45,082 nucleotides of DNA from Anaerolinea sp. (GCA_020723805.1 DYID01000026.1:1-45082); one strand, 5' to 3'; shown: positions 7,681-15,895, numbered from the stretch's first letter. Notes: generated from the sequence alone by a model not told the origin. Translations and numbers: made by a program.

Positions 7681-9168
7681 ATGAAGACCACGCTCATCAC
7701 CCTCGAATCGCACGATGACCTCATCTCCATCCGCGACCGCATGTCGTGGGCGAAAACGCCACGCATTTTGCTGATATTGCCCAAGTTCGAGAAGGTGACT
7801 CTGCGGCAGGTGGACTTGAAGGTGTTACAGCGGCACGCCGCCGCGCTGGGAGCGCAGTTAGGACTGGTCACACGCTGGCGGCGCGTGCGGGCAGAAGCCG
7901 AGGCGCTGGGGATACCGGTCTTCAAATCTACGAAGGAGGCGCAGCGGGGACAGTGGTCCCAGCCCGCCCGCCGGGAGTGGCAGAGAAGAGCGCCAGATAA
8001 GACTCTGCGCGAGAAGCGGGAGCAGGTTCAGATCCGGGAAGAAGCGTGGCGTGCGCATCCCGTGACGAGGATCGTCTCGTTCTCCATCGGTGTGCTGGCG
8101 GTGCTGGCGCTGGTCGCGTTGTTCCTGCCGCGCGCGCAAATCCAATTGAAGCCGGTCGTCCAAACACAGAGCGTCGAAATCCCGGTCAGCGCCGATCCTG
8201 CGGCGGCGAAGGTATTTATCACCGGCGTCATCCCCGCGCGCGAGAAACGCATTGTCGTCGAGGGGACGCAGCAAGTCACGGTGACCGGCGAAGGCGCGGT
8301 GCCGCAGTCGAAGGCGAAGGGCGCGGTGGTCTTTCGCAACCTGACGCAAAACGCGCTGACCATTCCCATCGGCACGGTGGTGACGGCGGGCGATGTGCGT
8401 TTTGTGACGACGGAACTGGGCGTGTTGAACGCCGGCGTTGGCGAGACCGTTACGCTGCGCATCGAAGCGGTGCAAGGCGGCGCGGCTGGCAACGTCGAAG
8501 CCGGCGTCATCAATGCTGTGGAAGGCAGGCTGGGGCTTTTGGCGTCGGTCACCAACCCCGAACCGACCAGCGGCGGACGGGAACGCGCCTCCACGCTGGC
8601 GACGGACGCCGACCGCGAACGCGCCCGGCAACTCCTGTTGAAGACTCTGGAGGCGGATGCGCTCGCCAGACTCCGCGATGAACTTGCCCCGGGCGACGTG
8701 CCTTTCGAACAGACCTTTGCGCTGGTCGGGATTCTTTCAGAAGCCTCCGACCCGCCGCCGGGCACTGCCGCCTCACAACTGACCTTGACTCTGCAGGCGG
8801 AATATTCGATGCGCTACGCCTCCGCCTCCGACTTGACCGAACTGGGTCTGCTCGCCCTAAACGCTTCCCTGCCCTCTGGCTTTTTCCCCGCCACCGAAAC
8901 CGTGACCGTTGACTCCGTCTCCGTCCCGCGCTTGCAGGAGGACGGCTCGGTCCGCTGGAAGGTCCGCGCCAAACGCAACATCGTCCAGCAGGTGGACGCC
9001 GCCCAAGTCACCCGCCTGGTGATGGGCTTGAGCGTTTCGGAGGCGCAATCGTTGTTGAGCCGTACCCTGCCCGTGCAAAGCGAGCCGAAACTTACGCTCA
9101 CGCCTTCGTGGTGGCGCTGGGTGCCGATTGTGCCGTTTCGGATTGAGGTGAGGGAGGATGAAAGATGA
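7681..9168 (+). CDS. Membrane-anchored baseplate J-like domain protein
   Basis: This 495-aa protein has a cytoplasmic N-terminus of about 140 residues (charged, ending in a REKREQVQ helix), one strong transmembrane segment (SFSIGVLAVLALVALFL), and an external part resembling the baseplate J/gp47 fold. That part includes KGAVVFRNLTQNALTIPIGT, TTELGVLNAGVG, AVQGGAAGNVEAGVIN and TNPEPTSGGRE. The last phrases are typical of baseplate J proteins of phage and contractile tails. No other tail genes are nearby, so this looks like a chromosomal membrane protein that uses the fold, not a prophage remnant. The ATG at 7681 is chosen because the TATAAT box sits 9 nt upstream; an in-frame GTG-type start at 7609 would lie inside the previous gene. 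Its function is unknown. Confidence 0.75.
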   Translation: MKTTLITLESHDDLISIRDRMSWAKTPRILLILPKFEKVTLRQVDLKVLQRHAAALGAQLGLVTRWRRVRAEAEALGIPVFKSTKEAQRGQWSQPARREWQRRAPDKTLREKREQVQIREEAWRAHPVTRIVSFSIGVLAVLALVALFLPRAQIQLKPVVQTQSVEIPVSADPAAAKVFITGVIPAREKRIVVEGTQQVTVTGEGAVPQSKAKGAVVFRNLTQNALTIPIGTVVTAGDVRFVTTELGVLNAGVGETVTLRIEAVQGGAAGNVEAGVINAVEGRLGLLASVTNPEPTSGGRERASTLATDADRERARQLLLKTLEADALARLRDELAPGDVPFEQTFALVGILSEASDPPPGTAASQLTLTLQAEYSMRYASASDLTELGLLALNASLPSGFFPATETVTVDSVSVPRLQEDGSVRWKVRAKRNIVQQVDAAQVTRLVMGLSVSEAQSLLSRTLPVQSEPKLTLTPSWWRWVPIVPFRIEVREDER

Positions 9169-9241
9169 AAGAGGAAAGTGGTGAGTAGAAAGAAAGAGGA
9201 AAGAGAAAAGATGTTTCGCGTGTGCACGGTGAAAAGGTTTT

Positions 9242-9652
9242 ATGAGAATCCTCGCAGTTGATCACGGCGAAAAACGGATTGGGCTTGCGCTCAGCGACCC
9301 GACCGGAACTCTTGCCGCCCCCCTGACCGTTCTCCAGCATGTTTCCCGCCTGCTGGATGCGGCGCGTGTGGCAGACATTGCCGCCGAGAACGAGGCAGGG
9401 TTGATTGTGGTCGGTCAGTCCTTCGATGAAGACGGAAACCCCAACCTCGCCGGGCGCCGCGCCGCAAAATTTGCCGAAGCCCTGCGCGAACAAACCTCCA
9501 TCCCCGTTGAATTGTTCGACGAATCTTTCTCCACTCAAGACGCACGTCAAACCGTCATCGAAATGGGAGTCTCGCGTAAAAAACGCGGCGGTCATCACGA
9601 TGCCCTTGCCGCGGTGATGATTCTGCGATCCTATCTCGAAGCCAACCGCTAA
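9242..9652 (+). CDS. ruvX: Putative pre-16S rRNA nuclease / Holliday junction resolvase-like YqgF
   Basis: This 136-aa protein of the YqgF/RuvX RNase H-like family matures the 5' end of 16S rRNA and has been proposed as a Holliday junction resolvase. The metal-binding Asp is in LAVDHGEKRIGLALSD at the N-terminus. The family motifs VVGQSFDEDGN, ELFDESFST and a terminal HDALAAVMIL are present. The start has AAAAGG shortly upstream. It precedes mltG by 33 nt, the ruvX-mltG neighbourhood common in many bacteria. The spacer before it (9169-9241) is very purine rich, made of AAAG/GAGG units. Confidence 0.95.
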   Translation: MRILAVDHGEKRIGLALSDPTGTLAAPLTVLQHVSRLLDAARVADIAAENEAGLIVVGQSFDEDGNPNLAGRRAAKFAEALREQTSIPVELFDESFSTQDARQTVIEMGVSRKKRGGHHDALAAVMILRSYLEANR

Positions 9653-9683
9653 TCACCAATCTCCAATCACCAATTTCCAATCG
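9651..9683. repeat. Degenerate tandem AATCACCAAT/CTCCAAT repeat between ruvX and mltG
   Basis: The whole 33-nt spacer is made of copies of AATCACCAAT, CTCCAAT and TTTCCAAT. It leaves mltG without a Shine-Dalgarno site. Comparable low-complexity repeats fill the spacers before ttuA and asnS. Confidence 0.5.
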
Positions 9684-9685
9684 TA

Positions 9686-10795
9686 ATGCGTAAACTCATC
9701 CCCATCCTCATCACTGCCGCCATTCTTCTCTGCGTTTGTCTTTTCCTTACCTTCGTTACCATCCCCTCACAAGCCGAACGAATCTATGGCAAGCCTGCCG
9801 ACTGGCTCACGCTTACCCAGCGCGTGCAATATTCCGCGCAATTGCTCTGGTACGACGGTCTGCTCACCCGTCCGCGCGACGCGAACGGCGCAGAATTGCC
9901 TTTCACCATCCAGCCGGGCGAGTCGGTCAACGCCATCGCCAACAACCTCGAAGCGCTGGGTTTCATCCGCGACGCCGATGCCTTCCGCGCCTATCTCATC
10001 TACAGCGGTCTCGACACTTCCATTCAGGCGGGCGAATACAAACTCAGCGCGGCGATGTCTCCCATCGAAATCGCCCACGAATTGCAGGATGCCACTTCAG
10101 CGGAAGTGCGTTTTGTGGTCCTGCCTGGCTGGCGGATGGAAGAACTTGCCGCTTCACTCTCGACCTCAGGCTTGTCCATCGCGCCCGGGGATTTTTTCAA
10201 CGCTGTTGCCAATCCGCCGCGCGGCTACGACTTCCTCGATGACGCCCACTCTGCCGAAGGTTTTCTCTTCCCCGATTCCTACATCTTCCCCCGCACGCTG
10301 ACCGCCGACGAACTGGTGCGCGAACTCGTCCGTCACTTTGCCCTGCGCCTCACCCCCGACCTGGAACTTGCCTGGCAAAATCAGGGACTCACCGTCTATG
10401 AGGCGGTGACACTCGCTTCCATCGTCCAGCGCGAGGCAGTGCGGACAGAGGAAGCCCCGCTGATTGCCTCTGTATATCTCAATCGCCTGCGCATCGGCAT
10501 GAAACTCGACGCCGACCCCACCGTGCAATACGCCCTTGGCTACAACGCCATTCAAGGCACCTGGTGGACCAATCCGCTCAGCGCGGCTGATTTGCAATTC
10601 GACTCGCCCTTCAATACCTACATCTATGCCGGGCTGCCGCCTGCTCCCATCTCCAACCCCGGCATGGACGCCTTGAACGCGGTCGCCTATCCCGCCGAGA
10701 CGCCCTACTACTTCTTCCGCGCCAAATGTGACGGGTCTGGCTATCACAACTTCGCCGAGACGTTCGAGGAACATTTGCAGAATGGCTGTCCGTAG
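9686..10795 (+). CDS. mltG: Endolytic murein transglycosylase MltG (YceG-like)
   Basis: It cleaves nascent peptidoglycan glycan strands and so helps set their length at the membrane. The 369-aa protein has an N-terminal signal-anchor helix (LIPILITAAILLCVCLFLTF), a LysM-like segment (FTIQPGESVNAIANNLEALG) and the YceG catalytic domain. Typical motifs are FLFPDSYIFP, VTLASIVQREA with the catalytic Glu, ASVYLNRL, MKLDADPTVQYALG and the C-terminal HNFAETFEEH. The length matches the family. It follows ruvX by 33 nt and is probably co-transcribed. No Shine-Dalgarno site is seen because a CCAAT-type repeat fills the spacer. Confidence 0.95.
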   Translation: MRKLIPILITAAILLCVCLFLTFVTIPSQAERIYGKPADWLTLTQRVQYSAQLLWYDGLLTRPRDANGAELPFTIQPGESVNAIANNLEALGFIRDADAFRAYLIYSGLDTSIQAGEYKLSAAMSPIEIAHELQDATSAEVRFVVLPGWRMEELAASLSTSGLSIAPGDFFNAVANPPRGYDFLDDAHSAEGFLFPDSYIFPRTLTADELVRELVRHFALRLTPDLELAWQNQGLTVYEAVTLASIVQREAVRTEEAPLIASVYLNRLRIGMKLDADPTVQYALGYNAIQGTWWTNPLSAADLQFDSPFNTYIYAGLPPAPISNPGMDALNAVAYPAETPYYFFRAKCDGSGYHNFAETFEEHLQNGCP

Positions 10796-10830
10796 CCTGA
10801 CGATGCCCTGCTAACTCACCGTACGCGAAA

Positions 10831-10884
10831 CGTCCCGAAGGTTCTCGCAAGTTACGCCTTATTTTCAGCCAAACCTTCGGGACG
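10831..10884. repeat. 13-bp inverted repeat between convergent genes
   Basis: CGTCCCGAAGGTT (10831-10843) and AACCTTCGGGACG (10872-10884) are perfect inverted repeats with a 28-nt loop. It lies between the end of mltG (+) and the end of the amidohydrolase gene (-). It may act as a bidirectional transcript end, but no T run follows. A CTTCGTG-rich stretch sits at 10906-10932. Confidence 0.55.
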
Positions 10885-10944
10885 GTGCGTAACATCAGTT
10901 GTTAATCTTCGTGCGTTTCGTGACCTTCGTGGTTCAAAACCATT

Positions 10945-12921
10945 TCATTGGCTGCTGACAATCTCGATGTAATCCTTCGTGACCACTTCGGCATCGGCAA
11001 CGCCCAGCAGGGCGAGCAGTTCGGTGACGAGATGTGCCTTGTTTTGTGCGTCCTTGCGGCTCCAGGTGCGGCTCTTGATTTCGAGGAAGTAGCCGAGCGG
11101 CGGGGTGGTGACGTTGTCGAGGTTGATGTAGAACTCGGTGTCTTTGTATTTGATCAGCCAGCGCAGGCGGTCTTTTTCGATGTTGACCTCCGATGCGGGC
11201 TTGAAGTATTCGCGGTAAAAGCGCAGGGAATTGGCGGCGGGCGCAAGGAAACGGCTGCGTGAGAGAAGCACATCGTGGGCGAACTCGCCCTCGCGCAGAA
11301 CGCCGATGAGTGTGAGCCGCGCTCGCACGTTGGTGACGTTGCCTTTGTCGTCCACGAAGTCGTCCTCGCGAAAGCGCAGACGTCCCTGTGACGGGTCGGC
11401 AAAGTGGAAGTAGGTATCGTGCTGACGGTAATGCCGTTCGTAGAGGATGATGATTTCATCGCGCATCAACGCCTGGACGATGGAGTCTGGCTCGGCAATC
11501 TTGACCTTGACCTGCACCTCGAACGATTCCTCTTCCATCGAGCCGCCGAGGGCGATGAGTTTCGAAAGCACCGACTGCTCGCGTTCGATGAGGAAGGCGT
11601 CCATCTTCTTCGCAATGTCCGCCGCCTGGGCGAGGAGTTCCTCTTCGTTGAGGGTGAGCAGTTTGCGGTCGCGCATCAGCCACTTGCCGTTGACCATCAC
11701 GTCGCTCACGTCGGTGGATTTGCTGGCATAGACGATTTGGGCGTAGGCGTTTTCCGGCGAGCGGCGGAAGGCGGGGGAGTTGTGGATGGGGGTGAGGTCG
11801 AGCAGGATCAGGTCGGCGCGGCGGCCCGGGGTGAGAGAGCCGGTCAAATGTCCGAGGTGAAGCGCCTGTGCGCCGAGCCGCGTGCCCATGAGCAGGGCTT
11901 GCGAGGCGGGCAGGGAGGTCGGGTCGTTAGTCACGGCTTTGGCGATGAAGGCGGCGAGGCGCACTTCCTCGAACATGTCGAGGTCGTTGTTCGAGGCAGG
12001 ACCGTCCGTCCCGATGCCAACGTTGAGCCCGGTGGCGAGCATCTTGGTCACGGGGGCAAAGCCCGAAGCGAGTTTGAGGTTGGATGACGGGTTGTGCGAG
12101 ACGCCCGCGCCCGCATGGTGCAGGGTGCGGATTTCTCCCGCGTCAATGTGGACGCAGTGCGCGGCGATGACCTTCGCTTCGAGCAGCCCCTGTTTTTTGA
12201 CGTAGGGGATGACGGGCATGCCTTCGTCGCGGCGCATGTTTTCGACTTCGAGCGCGGTTTCGGAGAGGTGGATGTGCAGCGGCACGTCGAACTCTTTGGC
12301 GAGTTCGGCGGTTTCGCGCAGGATTTCGGCGGTGGTGGTGTAGGGGGCGTGCGGCGCGATGGACGGGACGATGAGCGGGTGACCCTTCCAGCGCTGGATG
12401 AAGCCGCGCGCCTGTTCCATGGCGTCTTCGTAGGACTTTGCGTCGGCGGTGGGGAATTTGAGGATGGATTGTCCGCACACGGCGCGCATCCCCGCTTGAG
12501 CGGCGGCTTTGGCGACTTCCTCCTCGTAGAAGTACATGTCGTTGAAGGTGGTCACGCCGCTGCGGATGAGTTCGGCGCAGGCGATGGAGGTGCCGAGCGC
12601 GACAAATTCGCGCGAGACGAATTCGCGTTCGACGGGCCACATGTAGCCCTGCAGCCACACGTCGAGGCGCAGGTCGTCGGCGATGCCGCGCAGGAGGGTC
12701 ATGGGGACGTGGGTGTGGGCGTTGACCAGCCCCGGCATGAGGATTTTGCCGCCGCAGTCAATGATCTCGGCGGCGGTGTATGCCTTTTTGATTTCGTCCT
12801 CGGGTCCCACCGCGAGGATGCTGTCGCCTTTTACGGCGAGCGCGCCGGGGTGGTACTGCGTGAGGTGTTCATCCATGGTGAGGATGTGGGCGTTGAGGAA
12901 GAGGGTGTCGGCTTGCACCAT
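10945..12921 (-). CDS. Amidohydrolase (MTA/SAH deaminase-like) fused to a CYTH domain
   Basis: This is a two-domain protein of 658 aa. Residues 1-440 form a metal-dependent amidohydrolase of the MtaD/SsnA group, with HTH metal ligands at 69-71, HIHLSET, AAHCVH and GTDGPASNNDLDM. Relatives deaminate methylthioadenosine or S-adenosylhomocysteine. From about residue 465 a CYTH domain follows (class IV adenylate cyclase/triphosphatase fold): FEVQVKVKI in place of ExExK, then GRLRFRED, LRWLIKYKD and GYFLEIKSR. The second Glu of the ExExK motif is Gln here. The junction is continuous with no stop or frameshift. The start has TTGGAG 8 nt upstream. The fusion suggests a link between nucleoside deamination and a phosphoryl or cyclic nucleotide substrate, but none can be named. 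Confidence 0.88.
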   Translation of the reverse strand: MVQADTLFLNAHILTMDEHLTQYHPGALAVKGDSILAVGPEDEIKKAYTAAEIIDCGGKILMPGLVNAHTHVPMTLLRGIADDLRLDVWLQGYMWPVEREFVSREFVALGTSIACAELIRSGVTTFNDMYFYEEEVAKAAAQAGMRAVCGQSILKFPTADAKSYEDAMEQARGFIQRWKGHPLIVPSIAPHAPYTTTAEILRETAELAKEFDVPLHIHLSETALEVENMRRDEGMPVIPYVKKQGLLEAKVIAAHCVHIDAGEIRTLHHAGAGVSHNPSSNLKLASGFAPVTKMLATGLNVGIGTDGPASNNDLDMFEEVRLAAFIAKAVTNDPTSLPASQALLMGTRLGAQALHLGHLTGSLTPGRRADLILLDLTPIHNSPAFRRSPENAYAQIVYASKSTDVSDVMVNGKWLMRDRKLLTLNEEELLAQAADIAKKMDAFLIEREQSVLSKLIALGGSMEEESFEVQVKVKIAEPDSIVQALMRDEIIILYERHYRQHDTYFHFADPSQGRLRFREDDFVDDKGNVTNVRARLTLIGVLREGEFAHDVLLSRSRFLAPAANSLRFYREYFKPASEVNIEKDRLRWLIKYKDTEFYINLDNVTTPPLGYFLEIKSRTWSRKDAQNKAHLVTELLALLGVADAEVVTKDYIEIVSSQ

Positions 12922-12940
12922 GTTATTTACTCCAATTTTT

Positions 12941-12971
12941 GAAACAGGCGGCTTATCCTGCCGCCTGTTTC
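12941..12971. terminator. Strong hairpin between HEPN and amidohydrolase genes
   Basis: GAAACAGGCGGC (12941-12952) pairs perfectly with GCCGCCTGTTTC (12960-12971). It lies downstream of the minus-strand HEPN gene and just upstream of the amidohydrolase start. On the minus strand the stem is followed by A residues, not Ts, so termination is uncertain; it may instead shape the 5' end of the next mRNA. Confidence 0.5.
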
Positions 12972-12994
12972 TTTGAAAGATAGAATGTCGTACG

Positions 12995-13411
12995 TCATAG
13001 ATTTTCGAGCAGTTTTCGGGTTTCTTCGAGAAAGAACGTTGCTTTTTCGATTGCTTGCATGGAATCCTGCGAATTGTACACCTGGCTGGGCGTCAAATCT
13101 GGCAGTCCGTTGGGGTAGCGCGTTGGGATGTAATATTTATCCAAATATGCCGCCTGCATCAGCCAGTTTTGAACATCACTTAACATATCTTGTTGAGGAA
13201 ATTGCATTACCAGTTTTTGGATGGAATGCCCCCACGGGTCGCTGTCAATGGCAAACCAAAGCGCCGTCACCGCTTTTTCAGCGCTTTGTTGTGACAAAAA
13301 GCAGGCATGTGAAAATTTCTGTGCTTCGTGGAGCGATTTTGCAGCCTCCAGGTCGTCCTGGGCGGTAAGCCACCAGCGTTTTGCTTCGTACAGCGATTCA
13401 CTGCGACTCAT
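12995..13411 (-). CDS. HEPN domain protein (partner of MNT nucleotidyltransferase)
   Basis: This 138-aa all-helical protein belongs to the HEPN family that pairs with minimal nucleotidyltransferases. It has ESLYEAKRWWLTAQDDLEAAKSLHEAQKFSHACFLSQQSAEKAVTAL-type helices (positions 5-50) and the family phrase DKYYIPTRYPNG. It starts within the end of the upstream MNT gene (14-nt overlap), so the two are translationally coupled. Such MNT-HEPN pairs are often toxin-antitoxin or nucleotide-transfer modules. The RX4-6HXY RNase motif of HepT is not seen here, so a ribonuclease toxin role is not supported. Confidence 0.85.
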   Translation of the reverse strand: MSRSESLYEAKRWWLTAQDDLEAAKSLHEAQKFSHACFLSQQSAEKAVTALWFAIDSDPWGHSIQKLVMQFPQQDMLSDVQNWLMQAAYLDKYYIPTRYPNGLPDLTPSQVYNSQDSMQAIEKATFFLEETRKLLENL

Positions 13412-13712
13412 ACAGGACCTTTCCTTCCTTCAATGCCTGCTGTATGAAGCGCCTGTTCGATATTTTTTTTAATTCCGCAGGGGTGTAGATAAGCAGGTCC
13501 ACGTCCCATTCGGGCAGGGCGCGGCTGAATGACGGGAGAACATCATCGTAGCGATCCAAAAAGCGCAGGTTGGTATTCTGAACGAGAATCATGTCAATGT
13601 CGCTGCGGCGCGACGCCTCGCCGCGCGCAAATGAGCCAAAAAGGATTACCTTTTCGATGTTGTGTTTTTTGAAAACAGGTTGGAGTCTTTTTTTCAACTC
13701 GTCAATGTTCAT
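13398..13712 (-). CDS. MNT-type minimal nucleotidyltransferase
   Basis: This 104-aa protein of the DNA polymerase beta superfamily (MNT) has the catalytic GSX10DXD signature in full: GSFARGEASRRSDIDM near residue 25, with a third acidic residue in the strand EWDVDLLIY. Relatives transfer AMP to partner HEPN proteins. It overlaps the HEPN gene by 14 nt and is the first gene of the pair. The ATG lies about 12 nt downstream of the start site predicted from the TGCTATAAT promoter. Confidence 0.88.
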   Translation of the reverse strand: MNIDELKKRLQPVFKKHNIEKVILFGSFARGEASRRSDIDMILVQNTNLRFLDRYDDVLPSFSRALPEWDVDLLIYTPAELKKISNRRFIQQALKEGKVLYESQ

Positions 13713-13730
13713 CGTGCATTTCCTGCAAGG

Positions 13731-13739
13731 ATTATAGCA
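13731..13739 (-). promoter_or_regulatory. Extended -10 promoter of the MNT-HEPN pair
   Basis: The minus strand reads TGCTATAAT, a perfect extended -10. It lies 19 nt upstream of the MNT start codon. The neighbouring M14 carboxypeptidase gene ends at 13747, just upstream. Confidence 0.65.
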
Positions 13740-13746
13740 CGTCCAT

Positions 13747-14718
13747 TCATGGCACGAAATTCAAAAATACCTTGAGTGCCTCCAGGTTTTGTTTGAAGTC
13801 GGTGTCTTTGTGGTTGGTGAGTTCCACGTCCACCGCCGCGCCGACGCCGTTTTCCACCGCCCAGTCGGCGAGGGTGCCGGTGTATTCGCAGCCGGTGTCA
13901 ATGGGCGGATAGGGGTAGCCGGTGACTTTGGCGAGCGCCTTGGCGAGACGGATGGAGTCCGGCTCCCAGGGGTCTCCGCCGGGGAAGATGCCCAGTGCGG
14001 CGCTGTGGTAACTGATGACGGCTTCGAGGTCGTGTGTGGAGATGAAACTCATCACGGCACGGGTTTCGGGTTCGGAGCCGCCATATTCACCGCCGGTGGT
14101 GGGACGCCACACCCAGCACCCGTCGCGGTCCCAATCGGCGACCCAGTTGCGGGAGGGGAAGTTGCGGTTCAAGTCCACGCCGCGGTTGTTGACGCGCCCG
14201 TCCACGCCATCTGAGCGGGCTTCGCCGTCGGGGTTCATGTTGCGGATGATGTGGAGCGTGACATCGGAGGGGATGACTTCGGGATGGTCAATGATGTAGC
14301 GGATGAGTTCGTTTGCCAGCCCGATGGTGTTGCCCTCATAGCCGCCGTGAATGCCCGCTACGATGAGGTATTCGCGTTCGCCGTTCCCGAATGTGTACAC
14401 GTCAATTGGGCGTCCGCCGTGCGATAAGCCGATGACCTTCGACGGCTGTCCGTGGTCGAGGATGAACGGCGTGGGAGTTTCGAAGACCGGAACGGTGGCA
14501 TGTGGATTGGGCGTGAGGGTGGGGAGGTAGTAGATGGTGGGCGGAGCGTTGAGGGTGGGCGTGGAAGCCGGGCGTGTTTCGATGGGCGCATTGGCGGCGG
14601 AGGCGCGCTGGCTGTTCAGGTAGAGAATCCCGCCGACGAACAGGCAGGCGACCAGCGCGGCGTTGACGCCCCAGACGGCATATACCCACGCAAGGGAGGC
14701 GCGTTTCTTACGCGGCAT
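13747..14718 (-). CDS. Membrane-anchored M14 family zinc carboxypeptidase
   Basis: This 323-aa protein has an N-terminal transmembrane anchor (WVYAVWGVNAALVACLFVGG) after a positive MPRKKR stretch. A Pro/Thr-rich linker and an M14 peptidase domain follow. Zinc ligands are in GIHGGYEGN (HxxE), with ARSDG and NNRGVDLNRNFP as the substrate-binding arginines, SYHSA as the third ligand, and DVELTNH with the probable catalytic Glu near the C-terminus. It resembles MpaA/gamma-D-glutamyl-type carboxypeptidases that trim wall peptides, but the substrate is not certain. The start at MPRKKR overlaps the cinA stop by 11 nt; a much longer in-frame opening upstream only shadows cinA. Confidence 0.87.
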   Translation of the reverse strand: MPRKKRASLAWVYAVWGVNAALVACLFVGGILYLNSQRASAANAPIETRPASTPTLNAPPTIYYLPTLTPNPHATVPVFETPTPFILDHGQPSKVIGLSHGGRPIDVYTFGNGEREYLIVAGIHGGYEGNTIGLANELIRYIIDHPEVIPSDVTLHIIRNMNPDGEARSDGVDGRVNNRGVDLNRNFPSRNWVADWDRDGCWVWRPTTGGEYGGSEPETRAVMSFISTHDLEAVISYHSAALGIFPGGDPWEPDSIRLAKALAKVTGYPYPPIDTGCEYTGTLADWAVENGVGAAVDVELTNHKDTDFKQNLEALKVFLNFVP

Positions 14719-15895
14719 GTTCCTCCAGGGCGGCAGTGCGCAGCCAGTTGAGCGCCAGGTTGACCGACCAGCGCGGCAGACTGCGCGGCGGTCCGCCGTA
14801 GGTGATGCGGTGGGTTTTTTCGCCGTGCGGGGTGATGAGCGCCATCTCGGCGGCGCGTTCGTTTGGGAAGAGGGCAACGCCCAGGGCGGCGTCTGCGCGG
14901 GATTCGGTCCGGGCGGCGCGTAAGGCGTCCAGCAGGGCGCCAGGATCGAGGTCCGCGAGTGAGGCGGTGTGCGGAATGATTCGCGCCAGCAGACCATCCA
15001 GCCCTGATTCGATAGCGGTCAGAGTCCAGCCGCGTCTTGCCACAGCGTTAAGCGCCGCATCTTCCAGCCGGTCTTCGTCTGCTCCGAAAACATAACCGTC
15101 GAGTCGTTCTCGTACCTGTTGTTCGACTTCTGCGATCATTGCGTCGGCTTCGGCTTCACTGCGGGCTTTGGCGGCAATGCGCACGTCCACCACGCCGGTG
15201 TGCGCCGCCAGCCCAACGGTGGGGTTGCTGAGGGTTTCGAGGTCGCCGATTTTTTCGTCAATCATGCCTTCGCCGAGACCAGCGCAGTGCAAAATGCGGA
15301 CTTTGATGATTTCGTTCAGGTTGAAGCGCTGCTGGAGGTAGGGGATGATGGATTCGTGCAGGATGTATTCCATTTCGTTGGGGACGCCGGGCAGGGAGAT
15401 GATTGCCCTCACACCCCCCTCTTGCTCTCCCCCCATCCCGCTAAGGTGGGATGGGGGGAGACGGAGGGGGGTCTCCACAATAAAGCACGGTGCGGTACCA
15501 ACCGGGTTCCGCACGCCAATGGCGCCTTTGGGGACGTACGCCTGCCGCTTCTGGTTTTCGGAGGGTTTGCGCCCATATCGCGCGATGACTTCGACCACCT
15601 GTTCCCACAGGTCTTCACGGAATTCGGTCTCCACGCCGAGGGCTTTGGCAACCGCCTCGCGCGTGGGGTCATCCACAGTGGGACCCAGCCCGCCGGTGGT
15701 GATGACGATGTCGGCGCGGCGCAGGGAGTTGCGGATGGCTTCGGCGATGCGTTCGACGTTGTCGCCGATGGTGATGGTGCGATACAGGTCAATGCCCAGT
15801 CCGCGCAGGACGCGGGCGATGTAGCGCGTGTTGGTATCCACGATTTCGCCGAGGAGGATTTCGGTTCCGATGGTGATGATTTCTGCTGAGGGCAT
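14708..15895 (-). CDS. cinA: CinA-family protein with degenerate C-terminal deamidase domain
   Basis: The 395-aa protein has an N-terminal MoaB/Mog-type domain (ITIGTEILLGEIVDTN, TTGGLGPTVDDPTREAV) and the CinA middle region (NPVGTAPCFIVE, LPGVPNEM, RILHCAGLGE). The C-terminal domain should be the NMN deamidase PncC. Its active-site signature ESCTGG is replaced by ESGLDG, and the GIAGPxGG loop is missing, so deamidase activity is doubtful. About 20 residues (TPLRLPPSHLSG...EGG) inserted after FIVE are encoded by a palindromic element also found in alaS. The start ATG lacks a Shine-Dalgarno site. Its 3' end overlaps the M14 gene. Confidence 0.9.
   Translation of the reverse strand: MPSAEIITIGTEILLGEIVDTNTRYIARVLRGLGIDLYRTITIGDNVERIAEAIRNSLRRADIVITTGGLGPTVDDPTREAVAKALGVETEFREDLWEQVVEVIARYGRKPSENQKRQAYVPKGAIGVRNPVGTAPCFIVETPLRLPPSHLSGMGGEQEGGVRAIISLPGVPNEMEYILHESIIPYLQQRFNLNEIIKVRILHCAGLGEGMIDEKIGDLETLSNPTVGLAAHTGVVDVRIAAKARSEAEADAMIAEVEQQVRERLDGYVFGADEDRLEDAALNAVARRGWTLTAIESGLDGLLARIIPHTASLADLDPGALLDALRAARTESRADAALGVALFPNERAAEMALITPHGEKTHRITYGGPPRSLPRWSVNLALNWLRTAALEEHAA
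15414..15471 (-). repeat. In-frame palindromic element inside cinA
   Basis: The outer stem is CCCCCCTC (15414-15421) with GAGGGGGG (15464-15471). The inner stem is the perfect 13-bp pair CTCCCCCCATCCC (15427-15439) and GGGATGGGGGGAG (15448-15460). On the coding strand it begins CCCCCCTCCGTCTCCCC, identical to the alaS element, and is also translated PLRLP. It splits the normal CinA sequence between FIVE and the LPGVP strand without breaking the frame. Confidence 0.75.

Noticed and set aside
7681-9168. Prophage or tail-like particle remnant
   Set aside because: Only one baseplate J-like domain is present, with a transmembrane anchor; no other phage gene or integrase is nearby.
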